DNA of 64,000 bases from Alitta virens (lineage: Eukaryota > Annelida > Polychaeta > Phyllodocida > Nereididae). The stretch lies in assembly GCA_932294295.1 (NCBI GenBank), contig OW028577.1, positions 7,994,501 to 8,058,500 of the forward strand. The letters run 5' to 3'. The notes below the pieces were generated by a model, which ran no database searches, was not told the origin of the DNA, and saw only the letters and a list, made by a program, of their open reading frames with translations. A program made the position numbers and the translations under genes. Positions 1 through 12,468 of this stretch are shown here, piece after piece; position 1 is the first letter of the stretch, and each line of letters starts with the position of its first letter.

Positions 1-447
1 TGATTTATATGAAAAGACATCCAAAACACCGTTTTCAATTACCTCCGTCACAGGAATCTTGGTTATGAGATCATGAATTTCTAATCTCCGACGTTAATAT
101 CATAGAAGTCTGGAGAAATGATCTTCCAGTGCCTAACAAAGGTCTTTGTTCCTCTGTCGGTTACGTGTGTTCAAATGTGTGTCACAAAAGACTGTTATAA
201 GCACTCGAGCTCACAAAATGTGCCTTGGTGTCCCTAACAGAGGGCAAGCATGAACTAGGTACGGGTCACATGAGGTGACCTTGTTACAAAGCAATAATGG
301 TTTGAGTCAGAGGCCTCTTGCTGAGAATGAAACAAAGATGCAACTGAAGGGGTCGTAATACTCCAGATGGGAAGACTACCTGAAAGGAAGTCATGATCAG
401 GGGATGCTCTGTCACCGGAGTGTTTGATGCCCCACAGAGCAAGGTGT

Positions 448-497
448 TAGTCAATGGATATGGCTGATAGTCAATGGAAAAGGGTGGTTAGTCAATG
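448..497 (+). repeat. Three phased copies of TAGTCAATG
   Basis: TAGTCAATG occurs at 448-456, 468-476 and 489-497, so the copies start 20 and 21 bases apart. The sequence between the copies differs, which makes this a spaced motif rather than a simple tandem repeat. It could be a decayed minisatellite or repeated binding sites on one face of the helix; the sequence alone does not decide. Confidence 0.6.
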
Positions 498-579
498 AAC
501 AGACGTACGGGTACAGCAGGTGTAATTATGAACGGTGATGTCCGCTTGTAGGCCACTCCTCTGATGTGAAGTTTATGCA

Positions 580-624
580 GAGCGTCATAGAGAACGTCAT
601 TGGGAGCGTAATAGAGAACGTCAT
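580..624 (+). repeat. Short tandem duplication, 24-bp period
   Basis: A 21-base block beginning GAGCGTCATAGAGAACG at 580-600 is repeated with one substitution at 604-624. Each block holds two GCGTCAT/ACGTCAT-like half motifs. It looks like a recent local duplication. Confidence 0.7.
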
Positions 625-820
625 AGCCACTCTCTCTAAGTCAGATCAGCGACTGATTAATCAGAGCATGCTCTCAATCAGAAAGGTGATTGGACGAGAC
701 GGCCGGAGTATTCCCTCTGACAGGAGGCCAGTTGGTCGTTAATGACGCGAGGACGCATCCCTTCGTGCATCGCAAATACTCAGGAGCTCCATAAATCGCC
801 AGTGTCCATCTGGGCCGGAT

Positions 821-860
821 GGACAGTCCCTGACCAGTGCTGACAGTCCCTGACCAGTGC
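821..860 (+). repeat. 20-bp tandem duplication
   Basis: Two adjacent 20-base units, differing only at the second base, contain ACAGTCCCTGACCAGTGC (823-840 and 843-860). The unit carries a TGACC core that recurs elsewhere in the window, for example at 60673-60726. Confidence 0.8.
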
Positions 861-1102
861 TGACCGCGGTGTTTTGCATTCCTCTGCCCATCGACGCACT
901 CGCTTAGTGGTTAATTGCGCCAATTGCAGCTTGCGCTCTCAGGAAATCAAACAATTGCGAGCTTTAATATTGACAAACCAGCGATGGCAAACGAATTAGC
1001 GTGTCCATCAGGTTTGAGCCAGGGCGCATTTTCTGAAGCCACACGTTTCCCGCTCTTTGTCTTCTCTTGTTTTATTAATGCAGATGGCGCCCAAGAATGG
1101 CG

Positions 1103-1111
1103 GCCATCTTG
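1103..1111 (-). promoter_or_regulatory. YY1-like motif
   Basis: GCCATCTTG is the reverse complement of CAAGATGGC, the core of the conserved YY1 site. It lies in a short GC-rich stretch with ATGGCGGCC beside it and about 170 bases upstream of a CRE pair. This is a motif match only. Confidence 0.3.
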
Positions 1112-1280
1112 AATGGCTTTGCCAAGCATCAATCAACAAGGTCAACCGACACGTTCCATCTAAGTAATCGCAAATGATACATTGCAGGTCCGCTCGCCAT
1201 TAGGTGATTGCGAGCGCTGCTCGTTTTTTTGGGGCTTGACACTGATGACTGTTGTACGACGTGTGGTCACGCAGTCCACA

Positions 1281-1307
1281 TGACGTCACGCCGCTTGGAT
1301 GACGTCA
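1281..1307 (+). promoter_or_regulatory. Pair of perfect CRE palindromes
   Basis: TGACGTCA, the full palindromic CREB/ATF site, occurs at 1281-1288 and again at 1300-1307, with starts 19 bases apart. The pair sits in a locally CpG-containing stretch. No TATA box at a convincing distance and no downstream gene are visible, so it could serve a promoter, an enhancer or nothing. Confidence 0.4.
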
Positions 1308-4300
1308 CAAATCAGGGGACAGTGCCTTTTATGGCGTGTTAGAAGCAGCCAGGATGCTGCTCAGGAAAACAATATAGGCGAAAGGACACGGTGTTACTTC
1401 TGAGCAATCTTCGAGTGACCAGGGCTTTGTTTAGCTTGTCTTGTTTACATTAGGGTATCTGCAAAGATTCCGCTTCCTGTGGACTGCTAAGCCTTTGCTG
1501 CACATCATGATTACTTAGGCTGCATCAAATGCCATGATGGATGTTATGCCCTCAGAATTAGGTGTCACAATCTGAGCATACATCACCTGCACGCATGATG
1601 CTTAGTCTGTGGGACACCGTGGAAGAGCTCCATGGAGTTTCACGATGAACATGACACTCCGCAGGGATGCCAATGCCCATCCATCAATGTTTGCATTGTC
1701 TTATTGTCTAATCATGAGACAATCCCCTTCTGTTCTCATCTTCCTGTCTCTTTGTTCTTCTGGGGTCTGTTTTGTGGGCCAATTCTATCGATGGGTACTC
1801 ATTGATCTTGGCTAGTGTAATGTAGTGCATGGCCCAGTATTTCTAATGATATCCAGGTTGATTCATGAAACTATAGCTAGCGTTACTGCACACAAATGGA
1901 GCAGAAGTTTCTTGCATTATGCCTAATGTCAAACCCCACTGATACACAAACTGCATATCTCTCCTCCGCATCTCTGATTTATGTTGCTGCAGATGCTGGG
2001 CCAATTCAGAAGTCACCCATCTTACCAGTCATCCCTCTACGTGTGTAAATTTGGGGCGAGCAACTCTCAGATAAGCTGTGCAAAATCGACTAGCAATGTA
2101 TACCGCGTGAATAAAGCAGAGAGCTCCAAAACTAATGAAATATGCTTGAGATGTGCTGTTGATAAGCCATAATTGCTCCACCATTGACATGAAATCGATT
2201 ATAAATAACTTAATGATCTGTAATGTGTTTCACTGTTATCTTTTGTACAGCTAGCTCAGCCCTGGCTGGCTGCACGTGTTTTGTTAGTTCAATTTTTCTT
2301 TTAGTTGATCAATACACAGGTGCACTTGTTCGACTAGCATCCAAAAAAAGATTTCTTGCAGCTCGCCTGACCCAGTTGGCTGAAGTTGTGTCAGAAGCCA
2401 ACGTTGTAAGACTATCTCACACTCAATCAGTCCATCAATACTGTGTAAAGAGGATCCCCTTTCAAGAAAAGTTGTCTGCAGTGTACCAATAGAGCGCTCA
2501 TTGATTTCATAGCCTTTGGTGTAGTTGTTATCAGTGGGCCTGTGTCTATGTTAAGATGACTTTTTTTTTTTTTCAATGTTTCTTATTGTAAACTTCATTC
2601 GCAGAACATGAAAATGAACACCATGGCTTCTCCCGAAGGCACACGGATCCAACATTCATAAAATCCTCTAATTTGTCAATTTTTCTCGCTTAGCAACAAA
2701 ATCCAGACGGAGTCCTGGCAGGATGAGAGCTGCAGGGCGTCTGGAAAACAATTTTGTTTCCAAAGTAAAGGGAGGAACGCAGGTCGGATGACTAATCTGC
2801 CTGCAACTGCCAATTAAGTCCTGTATTCCTGGCTATATTGACATCTTTGAGGTGTTTTATTGACGAGAAAAACTTCATTTAATCAAACTTTAATTTCATT
2901 TGGGCAAGATGTTTGTCTTTGGGGGCTTGTGATTGTCACAGAGCGACATGTTTGCAACACCTCCGAGCTAGTTGAAGCAACTTAACGCCAGGGGCGACAC
3001 CAGTGCCCGGGGCTAGAGAGGGGCGCTGCGACGGCCAAATCATTAGGCGATGCCTGGGAGAAGACAGTAAGAAAGACCCTTAAAGCTCAGTCAACTCCGT
3101 GGGTAAATGGTTTATTTGAAAGCACTACATCCGGTGTAGCAAAACAATTGAGGACGCACACCATTTCATGAGAGTTGTGTGACCTCAAAGATTCGATTCA
3201 GATGATAAATGCGGCTGAACGCTCGAGACGTATGTGGCCATAAATGTCAGACGCGGTGCTACAAGATACATGAAACAGACATTACGGGGTCAACTGTTTC
3301 CAGAACAAAGTTGCTTCTTCTGCCTCCGAGGACTTCGCAAAACACGCAAGTCATTAAGACTCCGTCCGTGGAATTCTGCTGAAGGTGGGCCTGTCACCCA
3401 AGGCAATGGAATCGTACGTATTGACTAATTTTGTTGATGATGTCAATAAAGCCCCAGGCCGAGACGAAAGGTCATGTTAGGATTGTGAATCGCCCTATTT
3501 GTCCATGCCAAGAAACGAGCAAGATGGACACGTTTTATGGCCAAGAAGGGCCCAGTGGTCAGCCAGCTTGTGCTCTAATCAATTTGTTAGACTAGCAATT
3601 AATTCAGATTGCAGAGTGCTTGCTATGAGTCACAAGATGATGGGACAAGATGATGAGGGTGCTCTGCATAGAGTCATCTGAGATGAGACATGAGGACTGC
3701 TGAGAATAACTGGATGACCCACAGGCCACAGTCCATCAGGGCACCGAGCAGCTGCAGTCTGATGTGTTGCAGACCCGCATGAGCAGCAGAACAGAGCCTT
3801 GTGGTACACCATTCATGTCATGGCCTGAATCATGTTGTCCGTCTCGTAATCATTGGTCAAACTGTGCAATGGAAGTCTGACCACATGGCCAGTTAGCAGC
3901 TGCCCACACACATCAATGAGCCCATGGACAAACAAGCCAGGCTGTTGTGCATCTAGTAGACAGTGTATTGCACCATAGTTGCCCTGTCCTTGCCAGATTC
4001 CTCCTGCAAATATAGAGGCCACTGACGCGCCCGAGCAAATATGCTCAAAAATTAAGCAGCAGGCGGGGGGTAGTGGGGCAATGCGGGCCACACAGGGCAT
4101 GGCCAGCCCTCTGGAACCCCTCTGGACCATGCAGAGAAATAGCCAAGAGGAGCGTAAAGTGGCCCTCGCCATGGAGCTGCCCAGCACTCGATAACTTGTG
4201 CGGGGGAGCGGCCGGGTGACCCCTGAACTCAAGTCCTGATAGATTCTGAGCCTTCGAATCAATTGGAGATGGGGTCCCCAGGGAATGCTGACCTGGCTGT

Positions 4301-5419
4301 CTGCTCGCTAGGGCGTGAGTTGCAGCAGGCGATAGTCCCTTCCTCACTGACACCAGTCTATCAGGCCAACACGTCTGTTTTCATTGCTCCCCCTGCACCT
4401 TTCTATTGTTTTACGCCCCTGTTTCTAATGGATCACTGAGCCACTATAAAAAGCAAGCAGAGAAAGCGTAATGGAGGCAACATGACGGAACTGCAGTAAA
4501 CACTGTCATTGGGAAAAAAGCAGAGCGTCCAGGCGTGCAGCAGGGTGCCCTCTTGGGCCCAACACACGCGTCTGCTGACTTTGATTTCAGACCCCTGTGT
4601 CAAGTCAGGAGGTCTCCTAGGCCACGCCCTTCCTCCTCTATTGTCACTCCTTAATTTGCCAGCCCTCGTGATTCATACATCCTCATTACTCAGGGTAACC
4701 TAATGCTTAATGTCCTAACAACATGATAGGTTTGTAGTCGGAAGGGTCATTGTCCGTCTCTGACCAATTGTGACAAATTCATTAGCATGAATTCACCAAG
4801 GATTACCATACGGTCATCAGTCTTATAGCGTTTGTCGTTTTATGTAGATTCTGGCGTTTACTGCAAGATCACAAGGATTTGTGTAATTACTACCAGAGCA
4901 AGACGTTAATTTAAATGTAATTATAAGTCATTAGCAGAATTGGGACAAACCTGTCAAAATGAGTGCGGTTTTCATGAATCAAGAGAAATATTACCAAACC
5001 ACTCACTGACTTGTGTCATATGGTTAAAAATCAGTCCAAGTTTCTTTTACAATATATGAAAAATATCCCCCTTAAACAGCAGTTTAATTTGTAAACATTT
5101 GAAACAATGCCATGCTGCTTTTGTACACAGAATATACTATCTGTAGCAGAATACATTATTGTAGCATTCCATGTTGGCCAAATTCCTCCAGATACTTTAA
5201 GTATTTGTGCTGTCACGCAAGACACACTGCTTGCATTGCAGCATTTTGGAGGATTAGTAAAAGTATCTGGGAATACTTGGGCTTGTCTAAAGGGTCAGGT
5301 TCATGAGGAATTCTGGTCAGCTTTTGAAAGTCACTGGAGAGGAAGGTCCTAGGCTGGCCTACATGTCCTGCTAAGCTGGGGATTGGAGAAGACGGGCGGC
5401 TCTATGCTGAAATTACTAA

Positions 5420-5434
5420 CCCCCCCCCCCCCCC
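5420..5434 (+). repeat. C15 homopolymer
   Basis: An uninterrupted run of 15 C. Similar runs occur at 36078-36091 and 48336-48353, with a G run at 49929-49942. Confidence 0.95.
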
Positions 5435-6788
5435 AGGATGATACCAACCCACACTGGTGCACCCCACTGGGTAGGAAGAAAAACTCCCTGCCAACAGTTC
5501 CTGAAAATATGTTTATTTACAGGATGTGGTGCCAAATTTGATTTGCACATTCACACGGTAACAAGAAACTCGAAGTTGGCAATATCCCTTTTTCATTCAC
5601 ACGAATTCATTTGGCTATTTTTATTGTTTTCCACAAGTGAAAATAATGTCATGAGACAAATTCGTATCCAGTCTTGATTGACATTCAAAGTTTGACTTTC
5701 AATGAAGTGATTCAAATTACTCTTGTTTCAGCCTAACAATAGCAGGGCTTGGAGCTACGCGAATGAAACATCTCTCTAAATGTCACTACCATAAATATTT
5801 AAATGAGAAAGCAAAACGGTGGTTGGAAAAGGGAGCAGTCCATTTTCGGAATCATCTGTATTAATTTTTGGCTTAAATTAATGCTCCCCCTTTGGCAGGT
5901 GTCAAGGAGTGCAAGGTGGTGCTACCTCGCGGCTCCTATTTCGTCAGAACACGAGTTAATCAAGTCATCCTAGGCCATAGAGTCACATCTTATAAAGGAG
6001 AAGCAAAATTGGAGTTGTTAGTCCCGGAAGCAGAGCACTTATTTATCTTTTTATATTCACTACTATTTATTATACACTGGTTGTTTTCATACATTCTTTC
6101 AATGAGAGTGTTCGTATTACTTATCCTGAGTTCTCACTGAAGGATGCAGAAATGCAAAATCATGTGACAATTTAGTTTTCATTAGGAAAATATTTGTGAT
6201 CAGTAATAATGTGATTTTTTTGCTTATTAATGTCAACAGTGCAGAAATATTGAAAAACAGAAATGCGTTGTTATCCAAATATGCTTGTAATGTGATCGGT
6301 TTTAATTCCATTCTGGCCAGAAATCAAAGGCTTGAAACATCTTCATCTGATGGCCAACATCATTCCATTCCTGCCCATTCTCCCGTTTACAAGTGGATGG
6401 AAACACACAGACCTGGCTGTCCTGATGACTCCAGGAGACAGGCTCTTGTAAAAAGCAGGACATAGTTGGTATGGGGGGCAGTTGAGAGGGCTGAGTGATG
6501 GGGATGGCTGGACATGCTGTCGTCGATGGAATTCTGACAAAGTCCATGTGCCCAGCTTCCTAAGACGGACACGTTGTTGGCTGCCATGGCTGGCTATTGG
6601 CAGGGCTTAGCTGGGTCCTAAGATGAGCAGAAGATGGCTTAGCCACAGGGCCTTGCAGACTCATCTGCCCTCCCATGAGACCCTGCTCTTAGTGCAAATG
6701 TCATGCACTGCTGATGAACGATGAATATTGCATTGCAGTTGACGCAGAACCTAACTGGCCCACTTTAGGGTCATTACCGTTACCCCTT

Positions 6789-6801
6789 GCGCCCTCTGGT
6801 G
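6789..6801 (-). promoter_or_regulatory. CTCF-like core motif
   Basis: GCGCCCTCTGGTG is the reverse complement of CACCAGAGGGCGC, which matches the bilaterian CTCF core (CCAC-AG-GGGC form) closely. No partner site is obvious nearby. Occupancy cannot be judged from sequence. Confidence 0.3.
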
Positions 6802-6900
6802 CAAATTGCCACACTAAATTATCTTCTAGGTGTGAAAAACAGTTTTTTGGTAAATTTATCGCACTTTAAAGTTGTTTAAAATGCACATAAGTGATAACCG

Positions 6901-6926
6901 TTAAACCATGGAGCCACCATGGTTAA
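6901..6926. repeat. Small inverted repeat
   Basis: TTAAACCATGG (6901-6911) and CCATGGTTAA (6917-6926) are complementary apart from one extra A, separated by the 5-base loop AGCCA. It could form a short hairpin. There is no TSD or transposon end attached to it. Confidence 0.6.
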
Positions 6927-9315
6927 GCCATAGTTTTAATGTAATGTACAGACGCTAATGACTTGACCAGTTAAAAAAATCGTTAAACGTGAGACAGACT
7001 CACTCACTTTTGGCCCAAACTATATCTTTCCCACCATGAATGACACTATTGACTCCACTTCACTATTAAGGATAGTTACCCAGGAGCCAATGTATATTTT
7101 AAAGATGTTTCAGAAATATTACAATTTTATTTCATTTTATTTTCCTAGAAGCTTGTTGTCCCTTATCTAGACGTTTGCAAGGTTACTTAAATAGTATTTG
7201 CCAACCTTCAAAGAACATTCAGATATGATTTCCAGATATTTAGTTTTGCTTGAAATTCATCACAGAAAACAATTAACCATCTGGCTGGTCATGTAATGTG
7301 CTCCAGAAAACAACAGCCATTGATAATATTATGTTGAGTTTTAAAATTGAATTCCAAAAGAATACGAATGGACTACGTTTGAAGTGATTAGAAGAGGTTC
7401 AAATGAAGCAACTTATGCCTTCTTTTGTTGCTTGGATTAGCAATGTCAGCTTCTGTGAAAACAAATGACAACAGAATTATAAGCATCTGAGATGTCTCGT
7501 AATGCCCTCGTCTCCAGACACTGGGCTTAGAAATAGCTCTTTTCAAAAAGAAATTGCCTGCAATTGCAGTGGTCTCCTTGCTCCCATTCATCATGAACTC
7601 TGGCTGAATTGATGGACTTAGTTGAAAGTTTTTGAGATTTCCTTTTATACCTGAAACTTTACAATCAGTGCGGAGAGAATCCCCCCATCTTTGAACTTCT
7701 TCGGTTTAAAACCATGGGCTGGAAACATGCAATCAAACAATCATCAGATAAGGCCGGGGCTAGTCATAATGTTGTAGAGATAACATCCAGCCAACTGAAT
7801 ATCAACGCAGCTTCATCACAGAATGAGAAAACTCTCGTGGAAAGCAACAAAGATGTTTGCGATAACCAAAAGGCACACGTTTATCTTATTCATGTACATC
7901 AAGGAGTCAGGAGCACTCGTGGCTTGGCTGCTGCGGCTGCCTGCTCACAAAAGAACAAGGACAACTATGACCAAGGCCAAGTACAACTGCCAGCCGAGTA
8001 CAACAAGGGGTGACAAGGACAAACTCCGCTTGGTCATCCTAAAACCAACAAGGTCATATGAAAGCTCTCTTGGCTGCTGCAGTTAGAGCACAATGCCTTG
8101 CCTTTTTGCAGGGCTTTTCAACTTGGTTCAGTCGCATCATGCAAATTTCCAATATACATCAAACCTTTTTGTATCAGTTTCAATACAGAAATTACAAAGT
8201 GCATCTCTTTATAGATGATACATTTCCATTTTTGCTACTTTCCAGCTAGCTTGTTACATTTTCATCCGGTCGCTGCTCTACTACATATATTTCCATTCAC
8301 TGGTCAGATGGAATACATGCATTGCTTATAGCACTTGTGTTCATATTCCATACGGTTGATACAAAAATATGCAATGTATTTCCATAGAAACTGGTTTGCC
8401 TTGTTCCTGGTGACATAGGTTAACTCTTGAACATAAGGGGCACCAAATGAGGGGGTACCCTGGGACGACTGCATTCTATTACTTCTGATTGCGGAAAGAT
8501 GAAAAAATCTAACTGTATGAATATAGAATAAGGATGCAGTGGTGCAACTCACCGCATGATGTGTGTTATTGCTCCCCATCGAAAAATCTGATTCTCAATC
8601 CTGATATTTCTCGTCACCCGAGTCATCTGTCTGTGTTAAGAATGAAGGTTTGTAGATGAATTCTTCATGAGTTTTATTTAATTCTTCATTCAACAACAAC
8701 CTTTGAGAGAGCGAATCAATAACAAAAATCGTCACGTTTATTCATATTTCCATGACGAATGAAACTTGTGGTGGCATTGTCCACCGTTAAGTGATTAAGC
8801 ATGATTGTTCATTTATTTGATCTCGATCAGTGAATTACGTAATCAATCAACCAAGATCAATGCATGCAGTAAATTAGGGAATTTTCTTGAAAAGATTGAT
8901 CTAACCGTTTCATGTGCAGTATAATCTTGCAAATCATGATGGTTAGATACATGTCAACAACGATCTAGTTTATAAGGGTTTTTTTTCAATTTTATATTTT
9001 CTGTGTTTTGTAAAATATTAGTCTTATTAAAATCATGCATTGTCATAAATTTCTATACACTTCAGTATTGTAATATGACAGCAGAACATCTTACTTTTAC
9101 ATATATTAAAATTGTTCAGTCATGTGACCTGATCTTTCTGCCAGCATTGGTAACAGGAGGGATATAGGTTCTGTGGACACACAAAAACAAATGAATAATA
9201 CTATTGCAACTGCAAATGTTTTCTTCACTTAGTTGAAAAGTCAACTTCGCCCGATCTTATCTATGTGAATATTGTAAAGGATATAGGTCTATAACTAACA
9301 GAATACTGCAATTCT

Positions 9316-9352
9316 ATTGGCTGAAAAAGTTCCCGCTCTTGGCTGTGATTGG
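9316..9352 (-). promoter_or_regulatory. Two inverted CCAAT boxes 32 bp apart
   Basis: ATTGG occurs at 9316-9320 and 9348-9352, each followed by CTGAA, with TTCCCGC between them at 9330-9336. Paired CCAAT boxes about three helical turns apart are a known NF-Y arrangement in cell-cycle promoters. No gene start is evident next to it. Confidence 0.3.
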
Positions 9353-9960
9353 CTGAAGCAAAGTGCACCCAAGCAGTAGTATTTTTAGTGCATTTTAATG
9401 TATATTTGACACCTTATCATTCAGTTGATTTTTTTTTATTTTCTGAGAAAGTTATATTTATTGAATAAGTCAGTGATTATCTTCTATGTCTGAAAAGCAA
9501 AATGAGTAATAAGAGGAGAGGAAAAACTTCTGTCTTGCTGAATCCAGGGCTGCTCAGTGAAAAGACTCTATTTATCTAGTATTATATTCTTTCTTGTTCT
9601 AAGATTGTATCGATTTAAGGTGGCCCCAAACACAACCCACTGAGTTCTTTAGGGTCTCCTGGCAAATATAATACTTAAGTAATCTATACAATAAATTTAA
9701 AATATATTAAGTCAAAATAACAAAATAAAATCATGCTGTAGTCTTTTTTCAAACTGTAAATTGCCAATTAAATTATTTTCAATTTTCAAAATGTGGAATG
9801 ACCCATACGCTTTGGATTAGTCTCTCTGGATGCACCTTTCATCCTGTGCCTAGATATGCTATGGGACAAGTAAAAGACTCCACCCTTGGCTTATAGTTAT
9901 ACCCACTTATAACAAGCACGTTTAGCGAAAGTTAAGTTATAAAGACGTAATTGCTAAGGA

Positions 9961-11845
9961 TTCAGATTCAGATTCTTTTTATTTTGCCAAAAAAAAAAAA
10001 AATTTACAATTTATTATCATATTTTCATTTATAAACATTTGTTTCGCAAAGAGACTTCACAAAGATAAATATATTTATCGCTAGCCTGAGGCCACCTGGA
10101 GAGATCCATTAATATTACATAGTGAACATTAAATCAAACACAATATGGAAATTACTCTCTTCAGTGGTAGTCTCATCTAAGTTACTCATCTCACGTTAAA
10201 GAATATATTGTTTAAAAGTATTATGAAGAAGCAGTAGGATGAACATTTATACATATAGCAAACTGCAGTCTGCGGAATAAGATGCTACAGTGCTATTTTT
10301 CACATATTTCTTAAATCCATCTAAACTATGTGTTTCTAGTTCTTCTCTGTAAGTTATGGACATATTATTAAGGGTTTTGATAAATCTATACTTAATACTC
10401 TGTTTTGCAAATTCATGTTTAATTAAGGGAAGTCGTAGTTGACCAGCTATTCGAGTTTCATAGCAATGAGGATCATCTCTAAATAGCAGTAGTAAATTAA
10501 GAAAATACTGTTGCAAGGCATTGTTGAATCATTTATGGCAGAATTTCAGGTCACACAGTGCAAAGATATCATGGAATTTAAAAAGATTTAGTTTTTTTAA
10601 TAAACCACTGGTATGACAATTATATTTACTGTTAGTAAGAGCTCTGACAGCTTTTTTTGTAAAATGAATATATTTTGACATTGCCAACCCCAAAGAAGAG
10701 CTCCATAGTTTAAGTGTGATAACACAAGGGAATTGTATATATGTAACAAGGCACAGAGAGGCAAAATACTTTTTAATCTGTGCATAATGCCTACTGTTTT
10801 TGACAATTTCTTTGGAAGTTAAATTCATTGACAAATTCGATAACAGAGTCTTCTATTTTAATAGTAGGAATTTGAATTCTTCTTTGAGGTGCATGGAAAA
10901 ACATGGCTTTCTTTGGCTTTTGTTAATAGGTAGCTTATTTGCCTTCATCCAATTGCTCACGCTGACCAACTCATCATTTAGATTTCTTTCTCAGGGAAGC
11001 AACGAGAGTCGTATCATCAGCATAAACAATTGGATGAAAGACAGAAGTAGCGTTGACAAGATCGTTGACATAAATGATAAATAAAAGAGGACCAAGAATG
11101 GATCCTTGTGGAACACCAAGCTGTAGTGGAACATGATTAGACTTGATATTGTCTACATATTGCACTCTGTTAGTTAAATAGCTTTGAAGTAATTTCACTG
11201 AAAGATCTTTCACGCCATAGTGTTTTAATTTAAACAGAAGTATTTCATGGTCCAATGTATCAAAGGCCTTTGATAAATCAAGATAAATATTGATGGGTAA
11301 TTTTTTGACGTCCATTTCAGTGATGATTAATTCTACCAATTCTAACGCAGCCAATTCTGTTGAGTGAGAATGTCTAAATCCATATTGACTTTTGTAAAAT
11401 AATTTCAGAGAACTAAAGTACTCATTAAGTTGATCATGAATAAAGCGTTCAAAGACCTTTGATACACTGGGAAGCAGAGGCACAGGTCTAAAGTTTTCGA
11501 TTTTATTCTTTTTAATTTTTTTTTGTACAATGGAACAACCTTGGCAATTTTCAATTTATCAGGGAAAATACCTGAAACAAAAGACTGATTTATCATGACC
11601 ATAATTATGTCACAAACTTCAATTTTCACGTTTTGAAGTAACTTGGTTGACATCATGTCAAACCCACAACTGTTTTTAGAGACTCTATTACTTTTTTTAC
11701 AGTATTTCTATTTGTAGTATGAAACTCAAAATCTGTGGCAACTGGAAGATTCATATAGTTTTGGAAATTTATTCCATCCGGGGTTCTAATTGTCTGCGCT
11801 AATTTAGTTCCTGCTTCAGCATAATATTCATTAAATGAATTAAAT
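9961..11845 (-). mobile_element. 5'-truncated CR1/Daphne-like non-LTR retrotransposon (LINE)
   Basis: Read on the minus strand this is the 3' part of a LINE: the N-terminal finger region of the reverse transcriptase, the RT core, thumb and C-terminal region, then a short 3' UTR and terminal repeat. The last bases on this strand are copies of GAATCT (plus strand TTCAGATTCAGATTC at 9961-9975), the short-repeat tail common in CR1/L2/Daphne-type elements, next to an A/T-rich stretch. The 5' half, including the endonuclease, is missing, as expected from incomplete reverse transcription. TAAGGA at 9955-9960 and again at 11846-11851 may be a short target-site duplication and was used to set the ends. 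The exact family is an inference. Confidence 0.85.
10247..11845 (-). pseudogene. Reverse transcriptase pseudogene of the minus-strand LINE
   Basis: Segments of one polyprotein run through several frames. 11845 to about 11680 encodes FNEYYAEAGTKLAQ and following residues. About 11656-11520 encodes a typical LINE stretch with IFPDKLKIAKVVPLYKK. 10974-11483 is the longest open piece (169 codons) and holds the RT core: LDLSKAFDTLDHE (palm motif A), GVPQGSILGPLLF and the catalytic YADDTT (motif C). Further fragments follow at 10529-10834, with HLNYGALLWGW and LQKKAVRALTNSKYN split between two frames, and at 10247-10516 with the C-terminal HCYETR motif. Frameshifts lie at homopolymers near 11680 and 11520, just after motif C near 10990, near 10910 and within 10600-10800. 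About 20 residues seem deleted near 10810. The catalytic residues remain but the frame is broken, so it should not be active. Confidence 0.9.
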
Positions 11846-12468
11846 TAAGGAACTAATCTTTACCTGCTCTTCACATCCCTCACATAGAGAAAAACCCAGT
11901 TAAAAAAAAAAAGATTTTTTTTTTTTACAGTCCAATATTTTACCTCGTATAAAGTTCTACTAGATACTTTGGCGTGGACTCCAAGTCATCTCATTCTTCT
12001 GTTCCCAAAACAAAATCATCACCTGAGTTTTATTGGCGGTAAAAGCAGGACAGTTCTGTAATTAAAAGAGGCGAATAAACCAGCACCTGTCCATAACTCC
12101 ACCCATTGTACTGACTTCGTGCTTCACAGTTTTTATTGCGTTATTTGAGGACGTTTTACTGTATAATCTGCATTTCTCTCAAGAAAAAATCCTATAGTAT
12201 AAACCAAAATAAATGACAACTCGTTTTGTGGTCTTATTTTTGTATAAGTGTCACGGAGAAGCACAAAATAGATGTAAATGTTACTTTGCCACTTTTTCAT
12301 CATCATAGCCATTTGTTATGGTCACAGAGAAGTAGCAGACATTACAATGAAGAATATAGCCAACTTCAAGTTATTTCTTTCCCAGAAGTCTATTTATCAG
12401 CTAGAAAGTTGGGATTCGAGTTGATTCTAACATTTCTGTCAATTTTGTGCTGCTCCATGATTTTTTAA
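11846..12468. other. A/T-rich non-coding spacer
   Basis: No coding signal. It contains an A-run followed directly by a T-run at about 11901-11926 that is self-complementary. Otherwise nothing recognisable. Confidence 0.6.

Larger units (their letters stand above)
1..9960. other. Non-coding region, no supported gene
   Basis: No reading frame here resembles a known protein, and the open frames are short, overlap on both strands and start and stop haphazardly. The longest (149 codons at 3813-4262, minus strand) has no recognisable domain. What can be seen is local: short direct repeats at 448-497, 580-624 and 821-860, a YY1-like site and a CRE pair at 1103-1307, a C15 run at 5420-5434, a CTCF-like site at 6789-6801, a small inverted repeat at 6901-6926 and a pair of inverted CCAAT boxes at 9316-9352. 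The rest appears to be unique sequence, fitting an intron or intergenic DNA. Small spliced exons cannot be excluded by eye. Confidence 0.7.

Noticed and set aside
1191..1223. CGAGCGCTGCTCG hairpin followed by seven T, like a bacterial terminator
   Set aside because: The window is eukaryotic and no Pol III or bacterial-type gene precedes it.
3813..4262. 149-codon minus-strand frame
   Set aside because: No recognisable domain, overlaps other random frames on both strands.
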